NCBI RefSeq assembly: GCF_014269025.2
Contig: NZ_CP077094.1
Span: 2,914,001 to 2,978,000, forward strand
Length of the DNA: 64,000 nt
Origin: Pseudomonas promysalinigenes
Lineage (GTDB): Bacteria; Pseudomonadota; Gammaproteobacteria; Pseudomonadales; Pseudomonadaceae
Direction: 5' to 3'
The position numbers were made by a program, and so were the translations under genes. Each line of letters starts with the position of its first letter. Within the stretch, counting starts at the first letter, position 1. Below, in pieces: positions 9,364 to 18,646 of this stretch. The notes under the pieces are model-generated. The model searched no databases, had not been told where the DNA came from, and worked only from the letters and a program-made list of their open reading frames with translations.

Positions 9364-10024
9364 TTTAACTCCGAATGCCAAGCGACTTCGAAAAATAAAA
9401 GCATGTCCGTCAGCAACTGTCCAGCACTTGACCGATCAAGACCCGATTACAAAACCAACAAAAAACTGTTATATCCACACTTAATTAACAGCATGTCAAC
9501 GCAGCAAACTCGCACAAAAAATCAAGCGCCCGAAAACCTTGGGATTTTTTTGTTCGACTGTTTTTCAAACTCGAATTTCTTGTCACAGTGTCAATCAGGC
9601 TTACTCAATGAACGTCTGAAAAAAGCCAAAAAAATTTGTAACAAGCCCCTCCTCACTCCTGCATTAACTGCCGATCTTGGCTTCAAAACTGGCCGTGAGC
9701 AGTATCTCGAAGGGTACTGCCCCTGCCTGGTTACTGACCTTTTCGGGCTAGGCGGTACTCGATTCGCCCAAGGTTGACGCACGGTAGTCATCGGCTACCC
9801 GACCAGGGCAAGTGAAAATCAAGCCTCCAATAGAGATAACAAGCGAGACTCTGAACCTCGCCGCTGAGCCATGCCATCAGAAAGCCACTTGCTGTAAGAT
9901 CACCTGATGGTCTAAAACGGAGATCCGGCTTAACCGGACCGCCGATGCCTCCCATCAGACCTTTGTCAAAGTGTGATTAAGGTTAAGCAGACGCTCGAAA
10001 CGATTGCATACAAGGAGTTGATTG
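9364..10024. other. AT-rich intergenic region with structured leader before the Septu-like pair
   Basis: No convincing gene is seen in these 660 nt. It must hold the divergent promoters of the recombinase operon and of the ATPase/HNH pair. Near the ATPase there are several potential stem-loops: CCATCAG at 9874-9880 pairs with CTGATGG at 9904-9910, CCATCAG recurs at 9952-9958, and TCCGG/CCGGA flank 5 nt at 9924-9938. AAGGAG at 10011-10016 is the ribosome binding site of the next gene. No reverse transcriptase is nearby, so a retron is not supported. Confidence 0.5.
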
Positions 10025-11359
10025 ATGGTAAAAAGGTTAGTAGATGTGAAATTTGATGGGGAGTGGATAGATATCACTCCCTCGGAAGTAAGCTCTGCGA
10101 TCAGAAATTACTACACTGTGATCATTGGGAAGAACGGCATCGGTAAAAGCCGGCTACTAGCAGATTTAGTTAGGGCAGGAAGCGTAAGACGCGACTTCAA
10201 AAGAATTATTGGAATTTCCACCAGCCCTTTTGATAAATTCCCTAGCGCTAAACGCCCAAGCTTGATTATAAGTCCCTCATACCGTTACGTTGGCATGCGC
10301 ACTGAGAGCATTTACCAATCATCGTCTTCGGTATCGCTAATTTCTTCTGCTGCAAAGGGGCTGCTTGAAAAGCTATCAAAGACTGAAGGCAGCCATGATC
10401 TAAACGCGGTTTTTCAGTCTTTGCAATTCGAGCCTTCAGCTGTTTTTTTGCTAAAGCCAAGCTACTTGAGATCGAAACGAAAAGAGTCTCAGGTGGCGCT
10501 CATTGAGGGTAGCAGCCTAGCAATTGAGCTACGTCGGCTCGAACGTGAACATGACATTCACGTCGATGAAAGATATTTCGAACTTTTACAGAACCTATCG
10601 CTCGGTCGAAGGCTAGAGGTTCTCGATTCGATGGTAAAGGTCAATGAGGTTCTCACCTCAAAACGTGCCATTGAGTTGAGCGCAAACTTTACAGCGTCCA
10701 CACTTTCTGTCGACGGTCAAACTACGAGCAGCGCTACCATACGAGCGATCTTGGTTCTTATGGAGGCGGGATTGGTTCGCCTTATGGACCTTGTTCTGGA
10801 GAAACAAGGTTTTGGACAGCTGTCGCTAAAGAAGGCCAGCTCAGGCGAGCAGTGCCTATTAGTACTCATTCTCGGCATCGCTGGTCACATCTGTGACGAA
10901 TCGTTAGTTTTGATAGATGAGCCGGAAATCAGTCTACATCCTAGATGGCAGGAAGAATTTATGGAATTGTTGATAGATTCTTTCTCTGGATACAGGGATT
11001 GCCAGTTCGTTATCGCCACTCATTCCCCTCAAATCATAGCTAGGCTCCGAGGTGAGGGTTGCTACATCGTGTCTCTATCCCGCGGCGAGCTTTATGACGC
11101 AGCGGACTTCCATGACAAATCAGCCGATTTCCAGCTGGCAGAGCTTTTTGATGCCCCTGGCATCATGAACGAGTACATCTCACGGCTGGCCTTCAACCTG
11201 CTGGCAAAGGTGAAGCACAGCAAATCCTTGGATGACACATCTCGTGACGACCTGAAAAGGCTGCTGAAATTCGACGAGCAGCTCGAAAGCAAAGATCCAG
11301 TGAAGGAGCTGATCCGCTCTGTTGCCATGCTGTGTGAAACCTATGCCGATGATCACTAA
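10025..11359 (+). CDS. ptuA: Septu-like ATPase (PtuA family, SMC/OLD-type ABC ATPase)
   Basis: This 444-residue protein has Walker A GKNGIGKS at residues 35-42, an ABC signature region SSGEQ near residue 272, Walker B LIDEPE near 296 and the H-loop THSPQ near 332. It is the build of AAA/ABC-type ATPases in defence systems such as Septu and OLD. No TOPRIM domain follows, and the next gene encodes an HNH nuclease that overlaps its end, which points to PtuA of a Septu-type anti-phage pair. ATG 10025 with AAGGAG 8 nt upstream is preferred over TTG 10022. Septu PtuA acts in a complex with PtuB; no retron RT gene is present here. Confidence 0.82.
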   Translation: MVKRLVDVKFDGEWIDITPSEVSSAIRNYYTVIIGKNGIGKSRLLADLVRAGSVRRDFKRIIGISTSPFDKFPSAKRPSLIISPSYRYVGMRTESIYQSSSSVSLISSAAKGLLEKLSKTEGSHDLNAVFQSLQFEPSAVFLLKPSYLRSKRKESQVALIEGSSLAIELRRLEREHDIHVDERYFELLQNLSLGRRLEVLDSMVKVNEVLTSKRAIELSANFTASTLSVDGQTTSSATIRAILVLMEAGLVRLMDLVLEKQGFGQLSLKKASSGEQCLLVLILGIAGHICDESLVLIDEPEISLHPRWQEEFMELLIDSFSGYRDCQFVIATHSPQIIARLRGEGCYIVSLSRGELYDAADFHDKSADFQLAELFDAPGIMNEYISRLAFNLLAKVKHSKSLDDTSRDDLKRLLKFDEQLESKDPVKELIRSVAMLCETYADDH

Positions 11360-11945
11360 TCCCGTGGTGTTAAGTGAGGCAGCTCTAGACCTAATTGAGG
11401 CGAAGAAACGCTCTGCTGATTTCTCGCACACCAGCTGGGGGGATGACGATCTACAGCCGGTACGCAGGGAGATCCGGGAGCATTACAGGAACGTGCAGCG
11501 CTTGGTGTGTGCTTACTGCCAAGGGCCTGTATGTACCCGTTCAGCCGCCGGATCTCCAATCGAACACATTGTGCCGAAATCCCAGCACTTGGCCTTCATG
11601 TTTGAGCCCAAAAACCTGTGTGTGGTGTGCGCAGACTGCAACGAGTACAAATCGAACCACGAAGCGCTTGTCGATCCGGTTTTGAGAGCGCCACGGGTCA
11701 ATTACCCAGAGAACTCACAGCTGTATCGCATCGTGCATCCACACCTCGATACCTATAGCGAGCACATTGGGCGGTTCGAACGACTCTATGTGGACCTGAC
11801 GGAAAAAGGCGGCTATACGATCTACGCTTGCAACCTCAACCGCTTCTACCGCCGGTTCGGGCGCTGTGACGAACTCGTCAATGATATCGCTCTTGTCCAG
11901 CAGGCTGAGCGATTTCATGAAGAGGGTGTGGTTGACTTGCAGTAG
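11343..11945 (+). CDS. ptuB: HNH endonuclease partner of the Septu-like ATPase (PtuB family)
   Basis: The protein of about 200 residues contains CAYC near residue 56, HIVPKS near residue 75, a conserved asparagine in KNLC, and a second zinc pair CADCN followed by a lysine, which is a complete HNH/McrA-type core. It overlaps the ATPase stop by 17 nt, indicating translational coupling. ATG 11343 or ATG 11349 are both possible starts; an in-frame TTG at 11322 is less likely. Expected role: the DNA-cutting effector of the pair. A strong terminator follows. Confidence 0.82.
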   Translation: MPMITNPVVLSEAALDLIEAKKRSADFSHTSWGDDDLQPVRREIREHYRNVQRLVCAYCQGPVCTRSAAGSPIEHIVPKSQHLAFMFEPKNLCVVCADCNEYKSNHEALVDPVLRAPRVNYPENSQLYRIVHPHLDTYSEHIGRFERLYVDLTEKGGYTIYACNLNRFYRRFGRCDELVNDIALVQQAERFHEEGVVDLQ

Positions 11946-11958
11946 CGCCTCTAGCAAT

Positions 11959-12006
11959 CGAAAAACCGCCGCACCTGGGTACTAGGGGCGGTTTTTCGGT
12001 TTTTTT
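11959..12006 (+). terminator. Rho-independent terminator after the Septu-like pair
   Basis: CGAAAAACCGCC (11959-11970) pairs perfectly with GGCGGTTTTTCG (11987-11998) and is followed by a T-rich run at 12000-12006. The A-rich left side could also end transcription coming from the opposite, GHKL-encoding strand. Confidence 0.88.
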
Positions 12007-12044
12007 GGTTGGCGCGCCTGCCTCACGTAGCGCCAAACTCAAGA

Positions 12045-13787
12045 TCATACCTTTTCCAGCTGCCATTTAAGTTGACGGCGCGCCGTTGCGATGATGTCTG
12101 AGAATAAGAGAAGCCTCACATTCGGTTCGACATACTGCACGGGGAAATCAGTGGATCGCCGGCCACCGAGCAACAATACAGTTATCGGCTTTGCTGTGTA
12201 TTTTGCAAACTCATGCCGATACCTTGTGGCCTGCTGGTAATCCTCATGGTTCAAGCCATGCGAGGGCCTCTTGAATTCTATGAGCAGGTACTCACCATTC
12301 AAATTTTCATTGAGCAGAAGGTCAGGTCGATCTGCACCAGATTTCCCCTGGTACTTGACACCTAAATACTCCTCGACCTGTTTCTTGAGCCCTTCATTGG
12401 AGCTGAACGCGGTGAATTCAGCTCCGATGACCCAGAGAGCCTTCTCGATAGCGCGGTGAACCGCGACTTCAAGGCAGGCCTTATTTTCTACCAGGCTTTC
12501 CAACCAGTCCAGGAAAGCCATTCGGGCTTTTGCCTGCTCCACGAGAATTGCCATATCCGCTAGGCCGAACTGCTCAAGCGCCTCAGCGACTGCTGCTACG
12601 TCTGCCTTCTTCGCTTCAGCCAGGTGCTCGATGACGGCTGCGTAGTCGGAGCGCTCAATGGCCTGAAGCACCACAAACGCGATTGCCTCCACCTTGTGTT
12701 CAGGCTCGTCGTAGTACTTGTCCAAGACCTTTTTGATGGCCTCCTCAGCAAATTGACGCTTGTGCTCAGGGAGCTTCGACATGCTCAGGTTCAGTGCCTT
12801 CTTCAACCTTGCGTGCGCAAGCTGCATCTCCTGGGCATGAGTTAGATGGAGCGCCTCCTTCACTGTCTGCTGGACGTATTCAGCGACCCGCTGGTAGCTT
12901 TCGCTGTTCTCGATCACGGAATCCCAGCCAGCCGTGATGTAGTCCCTCAGTCCATCAGCACTGATCTCACCGTAGAGTTTGCGCAGCAACTTAGGCGGTA
13001 CATCGTCACATCCATCCAGCCCAAAGAACCCCGGTTTACCAATGGCCTTACCATCGACGAGCAATGTGATCCCTGGCTCCCGTAAGCCTGTCTTTTTGTT
13101 GCTGATTGAAAACCTCAGCGCTACGTCACCCGCAGATGACAACGTCTCGGATTCTTCCTTATAGGTGCCTTCGAGATCATCAATGCCCAGAGGCTTTCCA
13201 TTGATGATGATGGTGAATCCAGACTGCCGGCCATACTCCTTGATCAGCTCTTGTCTGAGCTGGACCGGATTCGGATAGCTCAGATCTTGCCGGAGATGCG
13301 TCAGCTGGATCGAGGTTCCATGATCGCCCTCTCCACAGCTCGACACCGCTATGTCGATGGGAAGATGCTCAATGTCAGCAGCCTGCTGGAGATTGTCGAC
13401 GCTCAGTGTAAATGACGCAGACTGGCCGCGGGCGCGAGTGCTTAAGGTCATCACCGATGCAGCCATCAGCCCTGCAAACTTGCCGATGCCCTTTCGGCCT
13501 TTGATAACCCTTTGCTTTCCGAGAGTCCGCTCTCCCCGCCTCAAGCGGCAGTCGGATGCGATCTTCATGTACTGAGATTTTAGCTCGATCACAGTCATGC
13601 CATTGCCGTTATCGCTGACGGAGATGGGCTGATCGCTCAGTGGTTCTGGTAGGACGATAATCACTTCTTCTGCGTCGGCATCCCACGCGTTGTCTACCAG
13701 CTCCTTAAGAGCCTTTTCTGTCGACGAATACCCCTGCCCTAACAGCGTGGCCAGGCGCGCATCGACCTGGAAATTCGCTTGCTCCAT
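12045..13787 (-). CDS. GHKL ATPase with C-terminal PD-(D/E)XK-like nuclease domain (candidate single-gene defence protein)
   Basis: The N-terminus is a complete GHKL ATP-binding domain: N-box ELVDN at residues 29-33, DNGNG at 59-63, and KGRKGIGKF with G100-I-G-K. This is the MutL/Hsp90/MORC-like type. A long helical middle section follows. The C-terminus carries RPDLLL (Asp489) and LIEFK (Glu504, Lys506), the D...ExK signature of PD-(D/E)XK nucleases as in Shedu-like DUF4263 proteins. The combination suggests an ATP-gated DNA clamp that cuts. It is encoded convergently to the Septu-like pair within the same element. AAGGA lies 6 nt upstream of ATG 13787. Prokaryotic MORC-like ATPases have been linked to restriction and defence loci, but I know no named system with exactly this build. 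Confidence 0.78.
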   Translation of the reverse strand: MEQANFQVDARLATLLGQGYSSTEKALKELVDNAWDADAEEVIIVLPEPLSDQPISVSDNGNGMTVIELKSQYMKIASDCRLRRGERTLGKQRVIKGRKGIGKFAGLMAASVMTLSTRARGQSASFTLSVDNLQQAADIEHLPIDIAVSSCGEGDHGTSIQLTHLRQDLSYPNPVQLRQELIKEYGRQSGFTIIINGKPLGIDDLEGTYKEESETLSSAGDVALRFSISNKKTGLREPGITLLVDGKAIGKPGFFGLDGCDDVPPKLLRKLYGEISADGLRDYITAGWDSVIENSESYQRVAEYVQQTVKEALHLTHAQEMQLAHARLKKALNLSMSKLPEHKRQFAEEAIKKVLDKYYDEPEHKVEAIAFVVLQAIERSDYAAVIEHLAEAKKADVAAVAEALEQFGLADMAILVEQAKARMAFLDWLESLVENKACLEVAVHRAIEKALWVIGAEFTAFSSNEGLKKQVEEYLGVKYQGKSGADRPDLLLNENLNGEYLLIEFKRPSHGLNHEDYQQATRYRHEFAKYTAKPITVLLLGGRRSTDFPVQYVEPNVRLLLFSDIIATARRQLKWQLEKV

Positions 13788-13911
13788 GACTCATCCTTGG
13801 ATCCAATCAAGGATGGCAATTTAATATTGCAAGGGGGCCGTGTCACTAGCCTTCGATCACCTTAGGGATTAGTACTGCTCTTCGGGCCAAAGCACTCCCG
13901 AAAAGGCCTAC

Positions 13912-13943
13912 GATCTGCGACTCCAAGAAGCTGGTCGCAGATC
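13912..13943. repeat. 10-bp perfect inverted repeat (stem-loop)
   Basis: GATCTGCGAC (13912-13921) pairs with GTCGCAGATC (13934-13943) around a 12-nt loop, in the gap between the GHKL gene and the truncated integrase. A smaller repeat TTCGGG/CCCGAA flanks 10 nt at 13881-13902. No T-run follows on either strand, so a terminator is not clear. A recombinase site, operator or structured RNA are alternatives. Confidence 0.5.
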
Positions 13944-14068
13944 TTCCTGACACCTCACTCCTGCCTCATGGCCACCTGATAGCCCGAAGATTCATCATCA
14001 GTCATACTTCAGTGAATAAATGGGCCAGCCGATGGTAGCGATTGCGCCCACTCAAATTCACTCAACAA

Positions 14069-14569
14069 TCATGTACGAAACGCAGTTCTTCTTGTCGCCA
14101 GCGCCTTTCTTCGGAACAGCTGTAGCGCCCCTAAGTCGACTTCATCTTCACACCCCATTACAACAAGCCAGCTCTTAACCATTCTCGTGAGCACGACCCG
14201 ACTCATAGGTTTTTTCTTGAATCTCTCACTAGAAAATAATAATGCACCTGGCTTCAGAGACGCGAAAGCGATCCAATCAGTCACGTGCTTACCGAAATAA
14301 AGCTGGGGCTGATCAGTCCGGCACTTGCTCTTGCTGATCTCTGCAAAGTAGCAGTAATCCTGCCGAGTCTTCGAAACCTTCGCTGACACCAATTCATTGT
14401 AACGATAACCGTTGGCCAAGAGAGATAACAACGCCATTTGTTTCAAGTCACTTCTCTCATTTAAGTATGACGCCAGCCTAAGGCGTTGCTCACTAGTGAA
14501 AGCCTTGACGGCTGGCACGGCTTTTATTGACTGCGATTCCATAGCACTGACCTCGACATAGACATTCAT
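14069..14569 (-). pseudogene. Truncated tyrosine recombinase (integrase fragment, 166 aa)
   Basis: The frame matches a small phage-type integrase: box I arginine in NGYRYNELVSAK, then a box II-like LFRRKALATRR where the usual His is Gln/Leu, then a stop five residues later. The nucleophilic tyrosine and the second His/Trp are absent, so it cannot be catalytic alone. ATG 14542 (with GAGG 8 nt upstream) is an alternative start. It could be a remnant of another integrase or a DNA-binding accessory protein. Its AT-richness matches the element. Confidence 0.6.
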
Positions 14570-14861
14570 CTAAAAGATCAACCAACCGATGAAAAACAGC
14601 AAGCTCTCAGCGCTAAAAAAAACACAAAAAACGAATGTAGAATGGCCTAGATAATGCTTGTGTTTATGACACTTACCAAACCAACAAAGATAAGCCAATA
14701 ATATATATGACCCTCAAAAAACTGAACTGATGATGACAATCACAAAAACCACTACGGCCCCTCTCCTCACAGCTAAAATCCCGCTTGACGAATCAGCACA
14801 ACTATAGTTGCATTATAGTCTGCATGGTACCAACCAAAAATTCGAGCGAGGAGCGTGAGAA
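14570..14861. other. AT-rich gap between integrase fragment and small ORF
   Basis: No gene is seen here. ACTATA (14801-14806) and TATAGT (14814-14819) form a short inverted repeat about 40 nt upstream of the next small ORF. With TTGACG at 14785-14790 they may be part of a promoter or operator, although the spacing is not ideal. Confidence 0.35.
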
Positions 14862-15065
14862 ATGAAAGAACAATTACCCCCACACCAAAATGAATTCACG
14901 GAAGCAGTCAAATCGATGATAGAGCGGAGAGAACATAGCGGACAGAAAATATCCAAATCACTGAGCCGCATGCTTAATCATTTGAACCCCTCTACTACGC
15001 TCTATTATTTATCGAGTACACCATTTGGTAGATGCCCGCATGACCCAGAGCATGAGAAGTCCTGA
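14862..15065 (+). CDS. Small hypothetical protein (67 aa)
   Basis: I do not recognise this protein. It is hydrophilic, with a short helical-looking middle section (VKSMIERREHSGQKISKSLSRML). GAGGAGCGTGAG just upstream of the ATG is a good ribosome binding site, and a possible promoter repeat lies about 45 nt further upstream. It lies inside the element between a truncated integrase and an MvaT-like gene. Coding status is uncertain. Confidence 0.35.
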   Translation: MKEQLPPHQNEFTEAVKSMIERREHSGQKISKSLSRMLNHLNPSTTLYYLSSTPFGRCPHDPEHEKS

Positions 15066-15222
15066 GTGGGGGCACCTCACATTTTGGATGTTGGAGATTC
15101 ATAATGAGCACGCGAAGCGGGACCGGCTCGCCGACCCGCCTCACGCAGCCTATCTAGGGGGCGGTCTAGTGGTGACCTCGACAAGCCGGCCCGACGCAGA
15201 GCAGTGTCGAACTAGTCCACAC

Positions 15223-15591
15223 TCAGCGAGCGATCCAAGATTCCACGACGTCAGCGCCGTATTCTTGCTTCCACTGCTTGAGGAGGCGATGGTTACCACC
15301 TTTTGTCTCAATCACCTCACCATTGTTAGGATTTTTGTAGACCTTGACTTCTCGGGGCTTCCGCTGCGCGGCGTTAGACGCTGCTACAGTAGGCGCGCGG
15401 CGAGCAGCTTGAGGATCTAGAATATTGATGACGTCACGAAGGCTATAGCCATAGCTCGCCAGCAAATCACGAAGTTTTTCTTCAAACTCCATCTCCTTTT
15501 TCAAGCCGGCGTCATTTTTCAGATTTTCCAGCTCTGCAAGCTGGGCAGCCAAATTCCGCTCAAGTTCCCGAAACTCTGCGAGTCTAGACAT
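15223..15591 (-). CDS. MvaT/MvaU-family H-NS-like xenogeneic silencer (element-borne)
   Basis: The 122-residue protein has the MvaT plan: an N-terminal coiled-coil oligomerisation region with KKEMEFEEKLRDLL and YSLRDVINILDP, a basic linker, and the C-terminal DNA-binding segment KVYKNPNNGEVIETKGGN followed by LKQWKQEYG and VESW. This is nearly the textbook MvaT C-terminus. Such proteins bind AT-rich DNA minor grooves and silence foreign genes. Here it sits at the right end of an AT-rich element, so it may silence the element or modulate the host MvaT network by forming hetero-oligomers. The host chromosome should have its own copies elsewhere. Confidence 0.9.
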   Translation of the reverse strand: MSRLAEFRELERNLAAQLAELENLKNDAGLKKEMEFEEKLRDLLASYGYSLRDVINILDPQAARRAPTVAASNAAQRKPREVKVYKNPNNGEVIETKGGNHRLLKQWKQEYGADVVESWIAR

Positions 15592-17123
<1,532 letters not shown>

Positions 17124-17143
17124 TTCATAACACGTGGGATTGA

Positions 17144-17182
17144 TGCTCTCAGCTCTCAAAAACTGAGAGCATTTTGCTTTTT
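17144..17182 (+). terminator. Rho-independent terminator of ansB
   Basis: TGCTCTCAG (17144-17152) pairs with CTGAGAGCA (17163-17171), followed by TTTTGCTTTTT. Confidence 0.9.
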
Positions 17183-17526
17183 CAGCGCCGCACATATCTT
17201 CCTTTGGGTAGGAGAAAAGCGGAAAGCTAGAAGCAATGCTTGAGGGATGTATTTTTATTCAGGCACCTCACTCAAGCACTATCGACCCGGGCTGTGTGCC
17301 CCCGCCCCGCTAGCTTTCGATAATCGCGCTCCTACATGAAATCTGAAAAGAGATGGGGCTTAACCAGCCCAAGATTTTGCTTAAGCGCGCGATTTTCAGG
17401 ATACTTTTTGAGCAGTCAAATTAGTCGAGATGTTTTCACACAGCCTGGGCCAATAGCGGTCCTCTAAGCCGCATGCTCTACTAGAAGGAAACTTTTGCTT
17501 CGCCAATAGCCAAAGACTCTGGCAAG
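17183..17526. other. Intergenic region between ansB terminator and SDR gene
   Basis: About 340 nt with no recognisable gene or repeat. The neighbouring genes converge here. Nothing specific could be identified. Confidence 0.3.
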
Positions 17527-18306
17527 TCAGAAGCGGGACTTATTCTCCTGCAAACAGTTTCCTCCATCGACGAGCAGCGTTGTTCCTGTGACGTAACTGG
17601 CCTCTGAAGAGGCAAGGAAGGCGACAGCAGCGGCAACTTCTTCGGGACGACCTGGTCGTCCAATTGGTACGTGAGCAGCGGCTGCCAATTCTTCAGGGGT
17701 GCTGGACGCAGTAGCAATCCAGCCGGGCGCAACCGTATTGACAGTAATGCCTTGTTGTGCCATCTCCAGTGCGAGGCTCATGCTCATACCCACCATCCCA
17801 GCTTTGGCGGCGCTGTAAGCGGATTCGCCTACGTTGCTGGCCACCGTACCCGTGGTTGAGCTGATATTGATCACTCTCCCGTACTTTTGTGCTTGCATCG
17901 CAGGTATTAGCTCGCGGGTCAGAAGAAAGGCGCTCGTCAAATTCCTGGCAAGCGACTGCTCCCACATAGGCAAACTCATATTTGCAAGCGCTGCGAAGGG
18001 CTCAGGGCTACCTTGGGCAGTCATGCCTGCGTTGTTAACAAGAATGTCTACGTGCCCCCAGATCTCCAGAGCCCATCGTGCCAGTCGCACGACCTGATCC
18101 TCATCCGTCAGATCTGCCACGCGGCCTTCAACATCAAAGCCAGCGGCGCGTAGCTCTGCTACTCGCGCATGGATACGAGAACTACTAGCGGTAATGATGA
18201 GCTTGATTCCTCCTTGGCCTAGACGACGGGCTATGGCGATACCTATCCCTTGTTCACTGCCCGCACCGCTGATCAAAGCGACTTGAGATGCCCGTTGTAT
18301 CGACAT
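17527..18306 (-). CDS. Short-chain dehydrogenase/reductase (classical SDR)
   Basis: The 259-residue protein shows the classical SDR features in order: the NAD(P)-binding glycine motif GAGSEQGIG, NNAG near residue 91, the catalytic serine in INISSTTG, the YSAAK catalytic Tyr/Lys, and the C-terminal VTGTTLLVDGG. It is a cytosolic NAD(P)H-dependent oxidoreductase; the substrate cannot be told from sequence. It stands alone on the minus strand, convergent with ansB and divergent from the HAD phosphatase gene. Confidence 0.88.
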   Translation of the reverse strand: MSIQRASQVALISGAGSEQGIGIAIARRLGQGGIKLIITASSSRIHARVAELRAAGFDVEGRVADLTDEDQVVRLARWALEIWGHVDILVNNAGMTAQGSPEPFAALANMSLPMWEQSLARNLTSAFLLTRELIPAMQAQKYGRVINISSTTGTVASNVGESAYSAAKAGMVGMSMSLALEMAQQGITVNTVAPGWIATASSTPEELAAAAHVPIGRPGRPEEVAAAVAFLASSEASYVTGTTLLVDGGNCLQENKSRF

Positions 18307-18646
18307 GAAAACTCCGCCTGAGAAGGTCTGACGCGGGTTGAGTCTATGTCAAAAAACAAGGTTTTGCGGGCGAGTCTTGAGCTTCGTCTGCGGTTTCTAC
18401 CAGGCACCGGCCTCTTGTAGGAAAGGTGACTCTATAAAGAGCTGCCTTGTGCACGCAAATTAAATAATGCAGGGCGCGATTCAGTAAGGCACATCAGACA
18501 AGGAGTACAGATGTACTCATTGCGATTCCTCGCAACGCCATTGTCACAGGTTGAGGTCCCGCCCCAAGAGTTGCAGACAAAATTTATTTTATAGACTATA
18601 AGTCCACGAAGCATCACGCTTTTCAACAAAACGATACGGAGTGGAG
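18307..18646. other. Divergent intergenic region, SDR / HAD phosphatase
   Basis: About 340 nt carrying the divergent promoters of the two genes. No palindrome or RNA gene stands out. An AT-rich stretch at 18578-18600 just before the phosphatase start may be its promoter. Confidence 0.3.

Noticed and set aside
9313..9777. Plus-strand frame of 154 codons across the recombinase start region
   Set aside because: It overlaps the 5' end of a well-supported recombinase gene on the other strand, has no ribosome binding site and no recognisable protein pattern.
9874..10024. Retron-type non-coding RNA before the ATPase/HNH pair
   Set aside because: Stem-loops are present, but there is no reverse transcriptase gene anywhere near, so a retron is not supported.
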